Positions 1 to 12,113 of a stretch of 64,000 bases of DNA are shown here, piece after piece. Origin of the DNA: Fennellomyces sp. T-0311 (taxonomy: Eukaryota; Mucoromycota; Mucoromycetes; Mucorales; Lichtheimiaceae); NCBI GenBank assembly GCA_025266875.1, contig JALLLT010000017.1, positions 620,001 to 684,000 of the forward strand, in the 5' to 3' direction. Made by a program: the position numbers and the translations under genes. The notes beneath the pieces were generated by a model. That model was not told where the DNA came from, searched no databases, and saw only the letters and a program-made list of their open reading frames with translations. Position 1 is the stretch's first letter; every line of letters starts with the position of its first letter.

Positions 1-3000
1 GGTGTTCTTTCTGTTTCACGATTTGTGACCACAAGCACCGCCGCCAGTGGATTTACGTGATGGATCGGGTCCGAATTGCAGAAGGTCAAATATACCTGAC
101 CTATTCTTATCATAACGTGCTGTACCCAGAAGTGGCTATTTGTATGATAGCAAGCCTTCGACATGAGATCATAGCTTTTTTTATCTTTGGCAGTTCACAA
201 ACGCACCATTTTATCGAATAGTGCGGATGATTATGTAACTGGTTTTATACCTAAGTGATCACGTTTTGGATGCATGTACAACACACCAGGATAAATGTAT
301 CATGTAGCTATGTAAGTGCATGGTTGCTCAGCAGTACGGCGCATTGTAGTACGTCGGGATTTACATGTTAGCTGTAAGTCCGGACTTATGCTTGTGAAAA
401 GTACACATCAACAATCTAAAACCACCTGATCATTGTTATGTTGTTTACAAAAAGTCAAACTCGATGGTGGAGGATCACAAAGAAATATGTGCGTGTGGCT
501 ATGATCATCATCATCAAACCTTCAAAGTCCGCCTGTGCTTTTGTATTTTTCTTGACTCTTTTAAGCTTCCATGTCAAGTGCTTCAATCGGGGGTGGGTGA
601 GGGAACCAAACCCATACTTTAGGTTCTATGTGGATGCAAATCTTAGAAACTGGTGTAATGTTTCAGGTGACCAGTGTATCTTATATGGTAACCGATTAAA
701 TCTTCCCGCTTCTATGCATAACTGTTAGGAACCACCACAATACCAAAACAGAAATGGACAATACCGGAAGTGGCTATCCTATCCAAACCAACGATCGATC
801 GTTTGCAAATTTTGAGGGTCACGATTCTAGCCTCAGCGGTTCTTGGGCTGTGAAAGGGACCAACATCTATATAAGTCAGCGAATATCTACATTAGGAAAA
901 TGTAACAGCAAAATTACACACAGAAGTACCATGACCAAGGTATGTTGTATATGAACAAATTTTCTCCGTACATATTTTCTTCAGCTCTACTTAGAGCCGT
1001 GATACTCAGGATTTCAAACTGTTCGCTCATCATGATGTCATGGATCAGGGATTGAGATAATGCGCTAATGTACTCTTGAAAGGAGATAAATAGTATATTG
1101 GCCTTTATACATACCGAAAGCAGAAGGAACTGTTTTTTTACACCGTTCGCTGCACTATACAAGTACTTCTTGTTTCAGTCACACTGGTCTTTATAACATA
1201 ATTTATTACAATAGCTATTGCTGATAATATTATATGTGTACTAAGTAAAGAAAATGGAATGAATTTCCATTAAGGAACTCTGATCATTTCAGTAAGATAT
1301 AATTGCTGCTGCGGCGTTCGTTATATGGGCAACTGATATTGGTTTTTGAAGAAATCATTAACACAAATCCAAATCACTTGATCCATTATTTGATGTCGGG
1401 TTTTCATCCATTTATTAATTCTTAGAGTATTAATGCATGATCAACCCCTTGCTACATCAGGTGTTTTCATACGTGCTGAACAAGAATATAGTCATACCAT
1501 CTAATAATGGATATACATCCGCTCTGGTACCATTCCTGTGTCATTCAGCAGTTATTTGATATACCAACAACAAAGAGCGATATGAAATATAAGACATATA
1601 ATTTCAACTGTAACTACTATAGAATCACCTGCGGTGTAGTATTTTTCAATTAAAACAATAGGTGCAGTTACTTGACGATTTCTGCGTTTGCTATATAGGA
1701 GACATGCGGTTGGCTGGTAAGATTCTTTATCATAATTAATTACGAAAGACTCAGTACGCAGCCATATCGATGCTTTCATTGAACCATCCTCCCCGACTCA
1801 AGAAGGAATAGAAGCAGATGTGTACGTAACGGGCTAATGGCAAGTGCTACTCATATTTTCTTCCTGCGAAATATTGTCATGCGTGTTGAAAAACTATGCT
1901 ACAGATAAAATATGCCCTTGTCATTCGTAAGTTTCTACTACGTAGCGATGGGCAAATTCAAAACCATAGTCGTCTGCACAGCTGAGCATAAGTAAATTTC
2001 CCTGTAGAGACTAAAAAGCTAAATCGATGCCACCAGTTTTTTGTTTTCAAACGCAAATAATGATTGTTGACGGCTTGACGCATACTGCTAGATTGTAGTG
2101 GACATCGAATTTTGGAAGCACATTGACGATTTGACTTCAGCAATAGTAAATAGGAACGGCTGAGGCATAAGCCCCGTTCTGAAATAAATTCAGCCAGTTC
2201 TCCCACCCCCGGAAACACTCCCGAGGCTGAGACATATACAGCCCCAAATAAAATGTACATGAGAAGGTAAATAAGCAATGACTGGCTATAATTTTCGAAG
2301 TCATGTGTTCATGGTGTCCCAAGTAAGTCACCTGTATGAGTCTGCTAAGTGTTAGATGCCTTTAGGAATATGACTAGACCATCGTGATAAGCACCGCCAA
2401 TGACGATTTGACTATATAGAATATTGTCAGTTAAGATGCGCCCGTTCAATGCTTCAGTATCGCATGACCATCACACAACGACAACTATGGAAAGCTGCTT
2501 TATTTATAAGTCTATCTTACCGTGGCGGATAGGACAAATGTTCATCGATCATTGTAACCATATGTGATGTTCACCCCAGCCTTGTTGGGCACTTGAGAAT
2601 CCATTACGGTCCCAAGGATGTGACTTTTGGCGTGATCTTTCGTGAGTCAGCAAAAAGGCTACACAATTCAGGCTTTTACCGATTTTCCATGATGGGGAAA
2701 TAAGTTTGCACAAATAGCGCTGTCGTCAACTTTGCCAGATAAGTTTCATCTTTGGACTTTTAAAAAGTTAGTCACTTAGTGAGAATATTAAGCAACAGAT
2801 CATACATGAAAAGATGAGAGAGGAGGATACACGTTCATATCCTTAAGGTCTGTTTGAAATGTATGTTTTTTTACTATGTAGTAGAAACGTGACTAAAAAA
2901 AGCGCGCGATGTTATTAGCGGTATAAAATGCGGCTTATCATCCGCGCCGTACATAGCTAAGAATATCTGCGCTTCTGAGAAAACGATGGTACAAGTTTTT

Positions 3001-5900
3001 CTACTTGTCATCAGGCTATGGGAATAAGACGGGTGTCATATTTTAAGCAATCTCCAAACATAGAAGAATTAAGTTTCGGTACAAGGCTCGGAACGATTGG
3101 AATTCTGTGCTTTCGCTGCCCGAATTAAAGGGCATTTACTGTAATTTCGGTAATGTAATGGTGTAAGCTTGACAGACAGTGATCTGACGGTATCGCATAA
3201 AATATGCTTCTGAAATTAATAAAAAATATCTTGTTAACGATACTATATAGCGCATAGATCAATTTTTATATGAAAGATCATCAAGCCTATGTTACTAGTG
3301 CCAAACTAGTGTACTAGCCACATGCATGTAGTACAAAGTGACGCAAGGCGTCAGAAAGATTATTCTAGCTGTACTGATTGCCAGTGACGTTGAAGGTGCA
3401 ACTAAACGGAAAAATTCAAATACAAAAAACAGATAATCGAATACTTTGATATCCTCGTGTTCTTCATCAATTAACGCAGGGAAATTGCTCCTCCATGACC
3501 ATATTATGTTCTGGGTGTTCCGCTCTTTCGAATAACACTCTATATCCAAACGATTATATACTGATCCTCGAGGCAATCTATTTAAAGGTTTCGCTCGAGA
3601 TGATCTAAATAGAACTGTAAATTGATGATCTCCAAACGAAGTATTTGAGAAGAAAATTTTCGAAATTATTCAAAACAAGCATGTGAGTGAGGAACAGGAT
3701 ATAGTAAACGATGGATGTGTATATTGCCGAAGATCACTTTGTACGAGAGATAGGTGATCTGGATTTATCATATCTGGACTATCAACTTTGGAAGAAACCC
3801 AACTAATAAGCTGATATTCGCTTGTCATACTCGAACAAATTCTTTTTATATCAACGTGCGCTCGCTGTGATCCAAATCAATGGGTGCCACAGGCAAAAAA
3901 AAGTGCTACGAAATTTCCATGCTCCTCTTTTTGGATTGCCGAGGATGATCGGGTGAAAAAACCATCAGTAGGGATAACGTGTACTGCGAGATACAGCGAT
4001 GGCGGTTCCTAATTATAACTATACCAGCTGCATTGTTTTGCCGAAAGACGGATGTCGCATGCCTGAAGGTACATGTCCGATGCACATGTCAACAAAAAAG
4101 TTATTAACCCGCTTTACTATACTAGCGTCTGTTATAACAGGGATGAAAATGGGGTTTCAGATGTAAGGAGGTGAGGGAGAAGGTGTGAGCGAACTCTTGC
4201 GAGAATACAGCTTTGCATTGTAGTCGTATAAATACATCTATTTTGTACACACACTACATTTCTTGCTTAGAAAAATGTCTAATTCCGAAGTATGCTTTAT
4301 CGTTGATCGGATCTGTTGTGTGCATGCTCGACTTTAGCAATCAATCTACTACAAACAGGCCCTGCTTCGGGATCTGCTCACTTGGCGGGTAAATCATTGG
4401 ATAAAATTCACACACATAGATACAAAAACGGTGCATAAACATTTTCACATCATAATAATGCTGTGTACACCGTTATAATTACTTGTGATCACCAAGTAAC
4501 ATGAAGAAGAGCTATCTTTACGTGTACATAATCTAAGACGCACGTTAATAAAAATCAGCTAACCCTGTTAACTTTTTGAATGGGAAAGCCTGTTATCACT
4601 TTACACGACATACTTACAGAAGATTCAACAAGCGCACACTTTTGTAAGGGTTTACTCTCTTGCTAATGCTCATCATCAGGCGCCCGCCATTGCGGAGTTC
4701 TTACCCCTTGCCCCTCCGCTTTGGGGGTTTTTAAAAAAAACCATTGCGCGCGCAGATCGGACTCCTACGATAAGGGTGTCGGTATAATTCTGTCTAAAAA
4801 AACAGTTTGCTCCTATATGTAGGTATTCTACATTACATACACAGAGTAAAAGGCGAAAACTTTATACGAATGAAAACATTACCTCCTTAAAAGGAGCCCT
4901 AAGTATGGTTTCGCACACAAAACCCAAGGCAATGGAGACGACGATCGTTTTATTTTTTTCCACGCAGCACTCACACGCAGATAATAAACCTTCGCCCAGA
5001 AAAGTATAATAAAGTGTGGTACCAGGAAAGGTCAAAATCGCCCAAAGATACCATTTAATACTCTTTGGATTCCATCTGTGTTCCCTGCTGCTGCCCAATG
5101 GGCAGGCCATGTATTTTATTTCTTAAAGGGCAAATAGGAAATAAGGCTGCGGTTGAACAAAAGGTTCTTGACGTTCCATGCTTGCGATAAAAAAACAACT
5201 ATATATGGATTGAAAGCACGAGAAAAGGAAAAAAATATTGGGACAGTTCCCCTTATTTTTATAAATGGAAATAATCCGGCGCAGCGTGAACTGGAATATA
5301 CATTTTTTCAGGTCCATTTCGGGCTGTCAAGAAAGAGAATGTAAAGTAAGCTTTATTGCGTAAATGATTAAAAGGTTAAAACAATTATATGAATCTGTGT
5401 AGTGTGCGCATTAATAGTTAGCATGTGGGCGTATCCTACTAAGCTAATCTGGCTATTTGATGCATGTATATCGGCTTGGATCCGCCCTAAATAGGTTCAG
5501 GAGCGGAGTGTAACGTCTATATGGTTTCCACTCTCACAAAATAAAGGCTAATATAAGGCGCAGTGAAGTGCTGAAATATGCCCAAGCCATTTTGTATACT
5601 TCGCCACCTCGTAAATCGAGATGTAATTGCTAACTATTTTAGTTGAAAAACAACAGTAAACAATCGAATTTGCTAACTTATTCGCGCTTATTTTTCTTCT
5701 GTTTCCGTGGCTCGTGCAACTCGACTCCGGTCAATTGACGAGTTTTTTGTTCCTGGAATTCACTGAGTTACACAGAGACATCCCAAAATAAGCTCGCATT
5801 GCTCTCCAAGGCTTTTCGCTCTTCTATTTAAAGGTCCCAGTTGAGATTCGGGTGCCAGCCCTTGGCTTGATATTTGTTTTGTTTTGCCAAACACTTCGCC
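1..5900. other. AT-rich region, no supported gene
   Basis: I see only short open frames on both strands, none with a recognisable domain, consistent splice pattern or homology I can name. The longest open stretches (about 100 codons near 1958-2278 on the minus strand, about 96 codons at 438-728) have no start context or domain support. Local features are short homopolymers and a GC-rich patch around 4680-4760. The region could be decayed repeat or gene DNA; the sequence alone does not decide. Confidence 0.5.
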
Positions 5901-5995
5901 ACTCTTTCTAAAAATACAAATCGTATAAAATACACCTCACCTCACTCACTTCCGCCCTTCACGCTCCTTTCCTTAGCTACCCATATACCACAACA
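5826..5995 (+). promoter_or_regulatory. Probable core promoter and 5' UTR of chitin deacetylase
   Basis: A TATA-like TATTTAAAG sits at about 5825-5833, roughly 165 bases upstream of the ATG at 5996. It is followed by a pyrimidine-rich CT/CA leader running into the start codon. Assignment rests on position and composition only. Confidence 0.35.
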
Positions 5996-7247
5996 ATGTT
6001 GTCGAAACTCTTCCTTGCCGCCGCTATCGGCCTTGCTGCAGTCAACGCTCAATCGACTGGTTTTCAATTCCAGGATACTTATCCCGAAGGTTACGTCGTT
6101 CCCACTCCCAAAGCCGAGTGGCTCGAATTGATCTCGAACGCGACCATCACGAACGCTCCTATCATCAAAACGAACGCTGCTGGCGGTAAATATCGAAAAG
6201 AGTAAATCTGTATTAAAAAATTTTCGCAGCTGACGATCTCCTTTTATGTAGAACTGCTTCAACCCACCGATGTCACCGGCGATCCCAACTGTGTTTGGAC
6301 TTTCACCCAGTGCTTTGGTCCTGACGATTTGCACACTTGCCCTCCCAGACAGGTATGCTTCCGATGCTACTCTGTCAAGGAATATATTAATCTCAAGCAT
6401 GTTTTACAATTCATAGTGGACTATCTCATTCGATGATGGCCCATCAGAGTACACCCCCAAGCTTTTGGATTACCTTAAGTCGATCAATAAGAAAGTTACC
6501 TTCTTTGTTGTTGGTACACAAGTTGTTCAGTTCCCTGAAACTCTCAAGCGCGCTTATGATGAAGGCCACGAAATTGCCATGCACTCTTGGTCTCACAGTT
6601 TCATGACCACATTGACTAATGAGCAATTGGTTGGTGAACTCAAGTGGACTGAACAGGCCATTAAGGAGGTGATCGGCGTCTCCCCCAAGTACTTCCGTCC
6701 TCCTTTCGGTAACATTGACAACCGTGTCCGTGACATTTGCAAGGCTCTTGGCTTCACTCGTAAGTTTTTACATTACCTTAGTCTTGTTGATGGCATGTAC
6801 TAAGGATTACGTTTAATAGCTGTTATCTGGTCTGTTGATACCAACGATTGGTACCTTAACGAACATGCTGATACCTTCAGCATCGATTATATTATGGGCA
6901 ATGCTACTGAGTGGGCTTCGACAGCTACCACCCAGGGTGGTAACTCGTTATCCCATGATTTATACAATGTCACCGTTGATGCTGCCCTTGAATATATTCC
7001 TATCCTTAACAAGGCCTTCGAGCTCAAGACCGTTGGCGAGTGCAACAACCAACTGTCTTATAAGGAAGGTGCCGGCAACGGCAACGTTACTACGCCCAGT
7101 GCTTCTGCCAGCAGCTCGGGTGCAGATGCCTCGTCCACTGTCTCCGCTCAGGATGCTGACAAAGACGAAAGCAGTGCCACTCGCATCCTTGCTTCGGGTT
7201 TCATCGGCTTTGCCCTTGCCGGTGCCGCCGCTTTCTTGACTGCTTAA
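5996..7247 (+). CDS. Secreted GPI-anchored chitin deacetylase (NodB domain)
   Basis: Polysaccharide deacetylase family protein that removes acetyl groups from cell-wall chitin to give chitosan. Exons are 5996-6185, 6252-6352, 6417-6759 and 6820-7247; all phases join and give 353 aa. An N-terminal signal peptide (about residues 1-18) ends near VNAQ. NodB motifs are visible in order: SFDDGP (about 101-106, metal Asp pair), HSWSH (about 153-157, zinc histidines), RPPFG (about 191-195), DTNDW, and SLSHD with the late catalytic His. The C terminus is Ser/Ala-rich and ends in a hydrophobic stretch after SATRILASG, as in a GPI-attachment signal. The last intron has a GTACTAAG branch-like site. The 3' flank has a diverged second copy near 8211-8400. 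Family assignment is secure; paralog identity is not. Confidence 0.93.
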
Positions 7248-7284
7248 GTTATTTAATGTTGTAATTCTTTCCTCATCCTCCTCC

Positions 7285-7478
7285 CGAAGCCGTGCAGGGA
7301 TAATTCCATATTAACTTTATTTTTCATCTCGTCAATTTTTATACTACAATCCCAATTATCAAACCCGCCTTGTACCGCTTCTATATACATAAAGTGGACC
7401 TCTCCTGTTGTTGTACTTTTACATATTGAATCCTCTTCTAAAAAAAGAGCTGCAAAATGCTTTTTAATGAGTAGAAGC
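7285..7478 (+). repeat. Copy A of a diverged direct repeat (3' flank of chitin deacetylase)
   Basis: This 3' flank aligns by eye with 8211-8400 in the same orientation. Shared landmarks in the same order include GAAGCCGTGCAGGGATAATT versus GAAACCGCGCATAGAATATT, a TTGTTGTACTTTTAC block, an AAAAAGAGCT block and the exact string TTTTAATGAGTAGAA. Small indels and substitutions show it is old. Confidence 0.7.
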
Positions 7479-8210
7479 CCTGATACCTAAAATATATAGA
7501 TTTAACAAACAAAAAACCATTTCTCAAAGATGCTTTATAATTCAAGTTTTGGAACAAAATATGTAACATTGAACGTGGCTTGCCACGTATGTTTCCTACT
7601 ACAGAACTGTAAACTGTTACATTCGGCCTATATTGGCTGAAGTAAATTACTCTTATTGTTTTCTCCTCTGATATATCCACCCGAATCGCTTATTATATCA
7701 TTCACATCCATTCATATATTGATTTCGTAAGTATAATCTGTATAGGCTCGAGAATAGAACAACGATAGGTTTTTTCCCTGTTACCCAACTTGGGTCATCC
7801 TCCTCTCCGTATGTGAAACGACTGAAACTAATTACGTGACAACACAACAATAAACACACACGGGTTATAGCTATGAATTTTCGAGTGGTCGCGGCATTGA
7901 TTGAATTGAAACCTGTTTACAAGCTTCTTCCAGTCAATGGGCTCACAAAAACGTCTAGCCTTGACGGTCCCTATGCTTTCCAGCAACGTTGGCTAGCGTA
8001 AATATTAGATACGTTCAGCTTCACCAAGAATGGATGCCATCAAGTACAGTCAAAGTATTGATATAAATCTAGAATAAATACTGAAACGGGCATATCTCTC
8101 ATCCAACTGCGCAAACTCATACAGTACTTACTGAGAGCTATGTACCAAGCAGATATATTCACTTACAAAGCTTAATAAACTTGGGATATCCCCAATGTAT
8201 ATGGCTCTGC
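7479..8210. other. Spacer between the two repeat copies, no gene
   Basis: This AT-rich spacer has no supported open frame. The short minus-strand frame at 7438-7680 overlaps repeat copy A and has no domain. It may be where the body of a duplicated segment was lost, but I see no remaining chitin deacetylase coding sequence. Confidence 0.4.
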
Positions 8211-8400
8211 TCCCCAGAAACCGCGCATAGAATATTCCGTTTCTATTTTTTATTTTCCATCGTGTCAATCTATTCTCATATCATCAAATCCCCTACATCG
8301 CTTCTGTATGTCAAAACATCTTTGCTGTTGCACTTTTACCTACTGGACTGTTCTCTTTGAATGAAAAAGAGCTACATAAAGCTTTTAATGAGTAGAAATG
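8211..8400 (+). repeat. Copy B of the diverged direct repeat
   Basis: Second copy of the chitin deacetylase 3' flank, in the same orientation and about 925 bases downstream of copy A. It ends just beyond the stop codon of the minus-strand zinc-finger gene (8440), so it now serves as that gene's 3' flank. Shared strings are described under copy A. Confidence 0.7.
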
Positions 8401-8439
8401 GTATTAAGATTTTGTTTGCTACAGAAAATGCGCTGGAAA

Positions 8440-8907
8440 CTATTTTGGTGCGAAATCTGGCAGTTGACAAAACAAGTTTAGTTCGTCTAGATCCATTCGG
8501 TTCGGATGCGACTTACCCGGAAAGCATTCCTTTACTGTCTTGTTATGCTTGTTGCTAGCATGTTCCTGCAGCCTACCATACATGAAACATCAGCAATAGT
8601 GCTTCGTTTTGACATAATTCTTTACACTTACAGTTTTTCACTGGCTGTGGTCAGGAAAGTCTGGAAGCACGTCTTGCAAACAATGTTCTTGGCTGCAGCA
8701 TTCTATAGATTTTATAGTTAGGGAGATTCCATCGCTTGATCTTCCTCGCATTGCAAGATAACTAACGACTTTTAACTGCGATTTGGCCTCCTTGCCAGCG
8801 CCCTTGGCGTTGCGCTCGCGCTTCATTTGTGCCTTTGCTCCCTGAGATAATGTCAAGTTATTTTTTCGAATGTAATGAGTTGCTTTGAAACTACTTACGT
8901 TGCCCAT
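8440..8907 (-). CDS. Small C2H2 zinc-finger protein, SERF/At2g23090-like
   Basis: This 75-aa protein is rebuilt from five tiny exons on the minus strand: 8899-8907, 8767-8841, 8632-8702, 8517-8572 and 8440-8456. Every junction is GT-AG and in phase. The N terminus MGNGAKAQMKRERNAK is the basic SERF/4F5-like region. It is followed by CKTCFQTF and EHASNKH, which supply the Cys2 and His2 of a single zinc finger, and by KECFPDFAPK at the end. Plant and fungal relatives share this architecture. The molecular role of the family is poorly known. The start lies only 101 bases downstream of the PMT gene's stop, on the same strand. The first exon codes just three residues and the last has 17 bases. Confidence 0.85.
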
Positions 8908-9008
8908 GATTACAATTAGTTAAAGAAGTAGATAAAAAAGAAAAGCTATACAATATGAAGAAAAGTTTTATTTTGTATCTCCTTTGCGCCACACGCATAT
9001 TTTTTTTT

Positions 9009-11913
9009 TCAAGAGGCGTCTTCAGCTGTAATCCAAGCCTCGTTCGCAAATCCAGTTGCTTGCTCTTGATGCAGTAAAGACTCGGCCATCGTATCATCAC
9101 CAACAATACGGCCAGCTTCATCCAGTACCACTTTTTTGACTGGTCCTCGAAGGCTGCCTACTGAAGGGAATTTTTCACAACCAAATTGCCAAGTATCCAG
9201 CCATTGGTTCGCTTCACACCGCTCCCGAGTCCACTTTTTGCCAATGGATAATGGTTCGAATTCCCGAAACACCGAGATTGTTGCCACAGCAAGAATGACA
9301 ATCACTAGGAGACGGGCACGCGGTGAAAACTTGGTCAATGCCAAATCCACGCCAACTGCAAGTACCAGGATGGCAAAATATAATGCCGGAAGGTAATGGT
9401 GCAGAAACAATTGACGGTTCATCAGATAGAAGGGAAAGTAATGTAAAAACCATCCCATTGCATAAAATCCACCAGTGTTTTCATAGAATTCACGGCGACC
9501 TAGTGGTTGCCATGGTAAATAAGATACACTTCCATAATATTTTAAGTAAACATTACCTTGGTAATGGTCGTTATAACCGCGTTTGCCGCGCAGCTGAAAA
9601 AATCCCCACAGTATGAGGAACGTAAAGATAGCCACAGTCGAGAACCAATAGACCAATGGGTTACCAATAAAGTAAATATGCCGATCTTTGGAGGCCCAGT
9701 AAGAAATGCCGCTGCGTAACGTGGGCCACGAGGAAGGTCGGGATTCGTACGGGTGCGACTGTGTCAAACCCTCGTTGGCGTCCCACATCACTTTATGGAG
9801 TTCGATAAACTTATTCCAAAATCCAGGTACCTCGTAATTAACCATCTCCGTATCCTCAGGCACTAAATAACTTTAAGCCACTCATCCATTATTGAATAAA
9901 GAAATACTTACGAAGATCATTCCTAGATTCTTCGACCATCCACAATGTTTTGGGCTTCTTTCCATTTTGGATACACGTTACTTCTTGTTGTCCAAAACCC
10001 CAATCAGGTAATTGAACCAGGTGGGAAAATAACGAGCAGGACTGCAACGCATGGAAAAGACGGAATCGGGATCGCAAAGTCGTTAACCTGTCACCTTCCT
10101 TGCCACCTTCGATATCGACGCGCCAATAGTCATTTGCATCACCCTCGAAGTTTGGAAAGCCATATGCGCTAACTTCCTTGTGGTACTCCACATCGGTCAG
10201 TGGAGGTGTTTCGTCATGACTATGAAGCTTGCGTGGGCTTGTCGTGACATGCTCTAACCGAACGATATCGCCGTGGCGAATATATTGGATCCATGTCTTG
10301 CCATCGGCGCCCATCACGTCCGCTGGGTCATTTGCTTCATCCAGTGTACTGTTTATTTTGCGGATAATCCACCAGTTATTGTCATCTCTATATGGATATA
10401 GTGTAATTTGTTGCTCTAAATATGTAGATGGTAAGTATGATACCGTGAAAATTAAGGCAACTGATTCTAACTTACGTTTGCTGCCTTGAGGGTATGCCGA
10501 TGGATGAGAGTGCAAGTATCCACCGTTGGTTGCAAGATGCCGTAGAGTGATTCTTGACCCATAAGCGATGTCAGCTGGGCTATCAGGGATTTCATGACCG
10601 GCAAGGGAGTGCTGGAACGCAGCTGACATATGTGCATCGCCATCTCCGGCCAAAGGAAGGGCAAGAAAATGAAGATAGAACATGCCAATATAGATAGAAA
10701 TCGGTATAATGATCAGGCAAAGCACTCTGGCCAAGCAGTGGTTTCGATATGATGCCTATTTGTCAGTCGCTAGTTAGTAAAACATGGAACGGGGATAATC
10801 GCTTTGTATTCTTTGTGATTCATACCTTCGATACCGAGAGATCACCCAAGATTCTCCACAAGTCGCGCACAGTTGATAGACCGATCGTGGCAATTGTAAA
10901 CAATCCGACCCATTTACAACTCACAGTAAGACCGAGACTCACACCAGTGAACGCAAGCCAAAACCACCATCCCCGTCCAAATGGCCTAGATTACCAAATA
11001 AATACCCTTTACTTTTGCAATCCTTCAGTCAAACTTACTTGGAGCTCTGATTAAAAAACCGGGTCCAGCAGAGAACGGTCAACGCGGTGAAGAATAACAG
11101 CGGCGCATCAAGCAGGATGAGTCGGTTATTTGCCATCATGCTATTCTCTATTGTTTTTGATATGTAAGCCCTTGATTTTTCACAAGTGTCCGTTTGAACA
11201 TACCATAACATAATGCTAGAGCAGCAAATACTGAAGCGTGAAGCGAGATCCCGCTCTGTCGTAGCGTCATGTATATCATTGGTATCATCAACAGACCCAG
11301 CTGTGCTCCCACCATCCGCATTTGTACATATGGTACATCAACATCACCCGATGTATAATCACTACCCGAGGCATTAAGTACCCTGCATACCGCTTTTATC
11401 TATTCACTCACTTGCCAATCTTGCCGAAATCAAAATTACCATCATATCCTGCAGCCTTACCCGCCAGTGCAATAATCATTTTAGCAAGCTAATAGTATTC
11501 ACACAAGTTAATAGTTGTCTCACAGTAAATGGTAACCATATACTTACAGGAGGATGGACATCAAAAAAGAATTGCCTGTGGATGTACTTGTTTGCAAATG
11601 AGCCAAAGTGCACCTCATCGAAACTGTTATTCCGCGAATGGACGCGTTAATCAAAAGGGTAAGGATGACGCATCCATTTAGCTTACATGACTTCATGGGG
11701 TTCTTCTAGATTATTGATTCGGATCGGAATGGCCATGGCTGCCAAAGCAACAGCCACGAGCCCGTCTTTCCACGTTACCGGCGTGCGTTCTTGGAACTGG
11801 GGTGGTTCTTCCTTTTTCTTGACATCAAGATCATGCAGCAATTTTGAACCTGAGTCTTCCTCAGTAGTATTTGTAGTCTCAGGCCGCTTTCGCTGACGCA
11901 ATTCGTTGTCCAT
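9009..11913 (-). CDS. Dolichyl-phosphate-mannose protein O-mannosyltransferase, PMT1-like
   Basis: GT39 enzyme of the ER membrane that transfers mannose from dolichyl-phosphate-mannose to Ser/Thr of secretory proteins. Nine exons join in phase: 11687-11913, 11548-11623, 11412-11488, 11204-11382, 11039-11147, 10826-10985, 10476-10755, 9912-10415 and 9009-9862, giving 821 aa. FDEVHFG near residues 77-83 holds the catalytic Asp-Glu pair, followed by FFFDVHPP. Membrane segments flank three MIR repeats (landmarks GGYLHSH and LHSHDE). The DWGFGQQEVTC stretch, total length and Asp78-Glu79 position favour the PMT1 subfamily, but that is judged from memory. An upstream in-frame ATG at 11952 would add 13 residues. 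The intron 10416-10475 is 60 nt and has no in-frame stop, so retention would insert 20 residues in the MIR region. Confidence 0.92.
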
Positions 11914-12113
11914 GACAGCAACCAAGAAACAAGTTGTCTCGACTGGCAACAAAAATCATGCCAATTTTGTGGTTACAGTTGAGAACTTATCCAATCATAT
12001 CGTGTAATTATAACCATGACAATATATTCACTGATTATTCGCTTTTATTGTAGGAAACAACCTAAAAAGATCACACAAAAAGAAAACCAAGAAACATCAG
12101 ATCTGACACTTTT

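Noticed and set aside
5942..6400. 152-codon open frame antisense to chitin deacetylase
   Set aside because: It crosses the introns of a confidently spliced plus-strand gene and has no domain; it is a codon-bias shadow.
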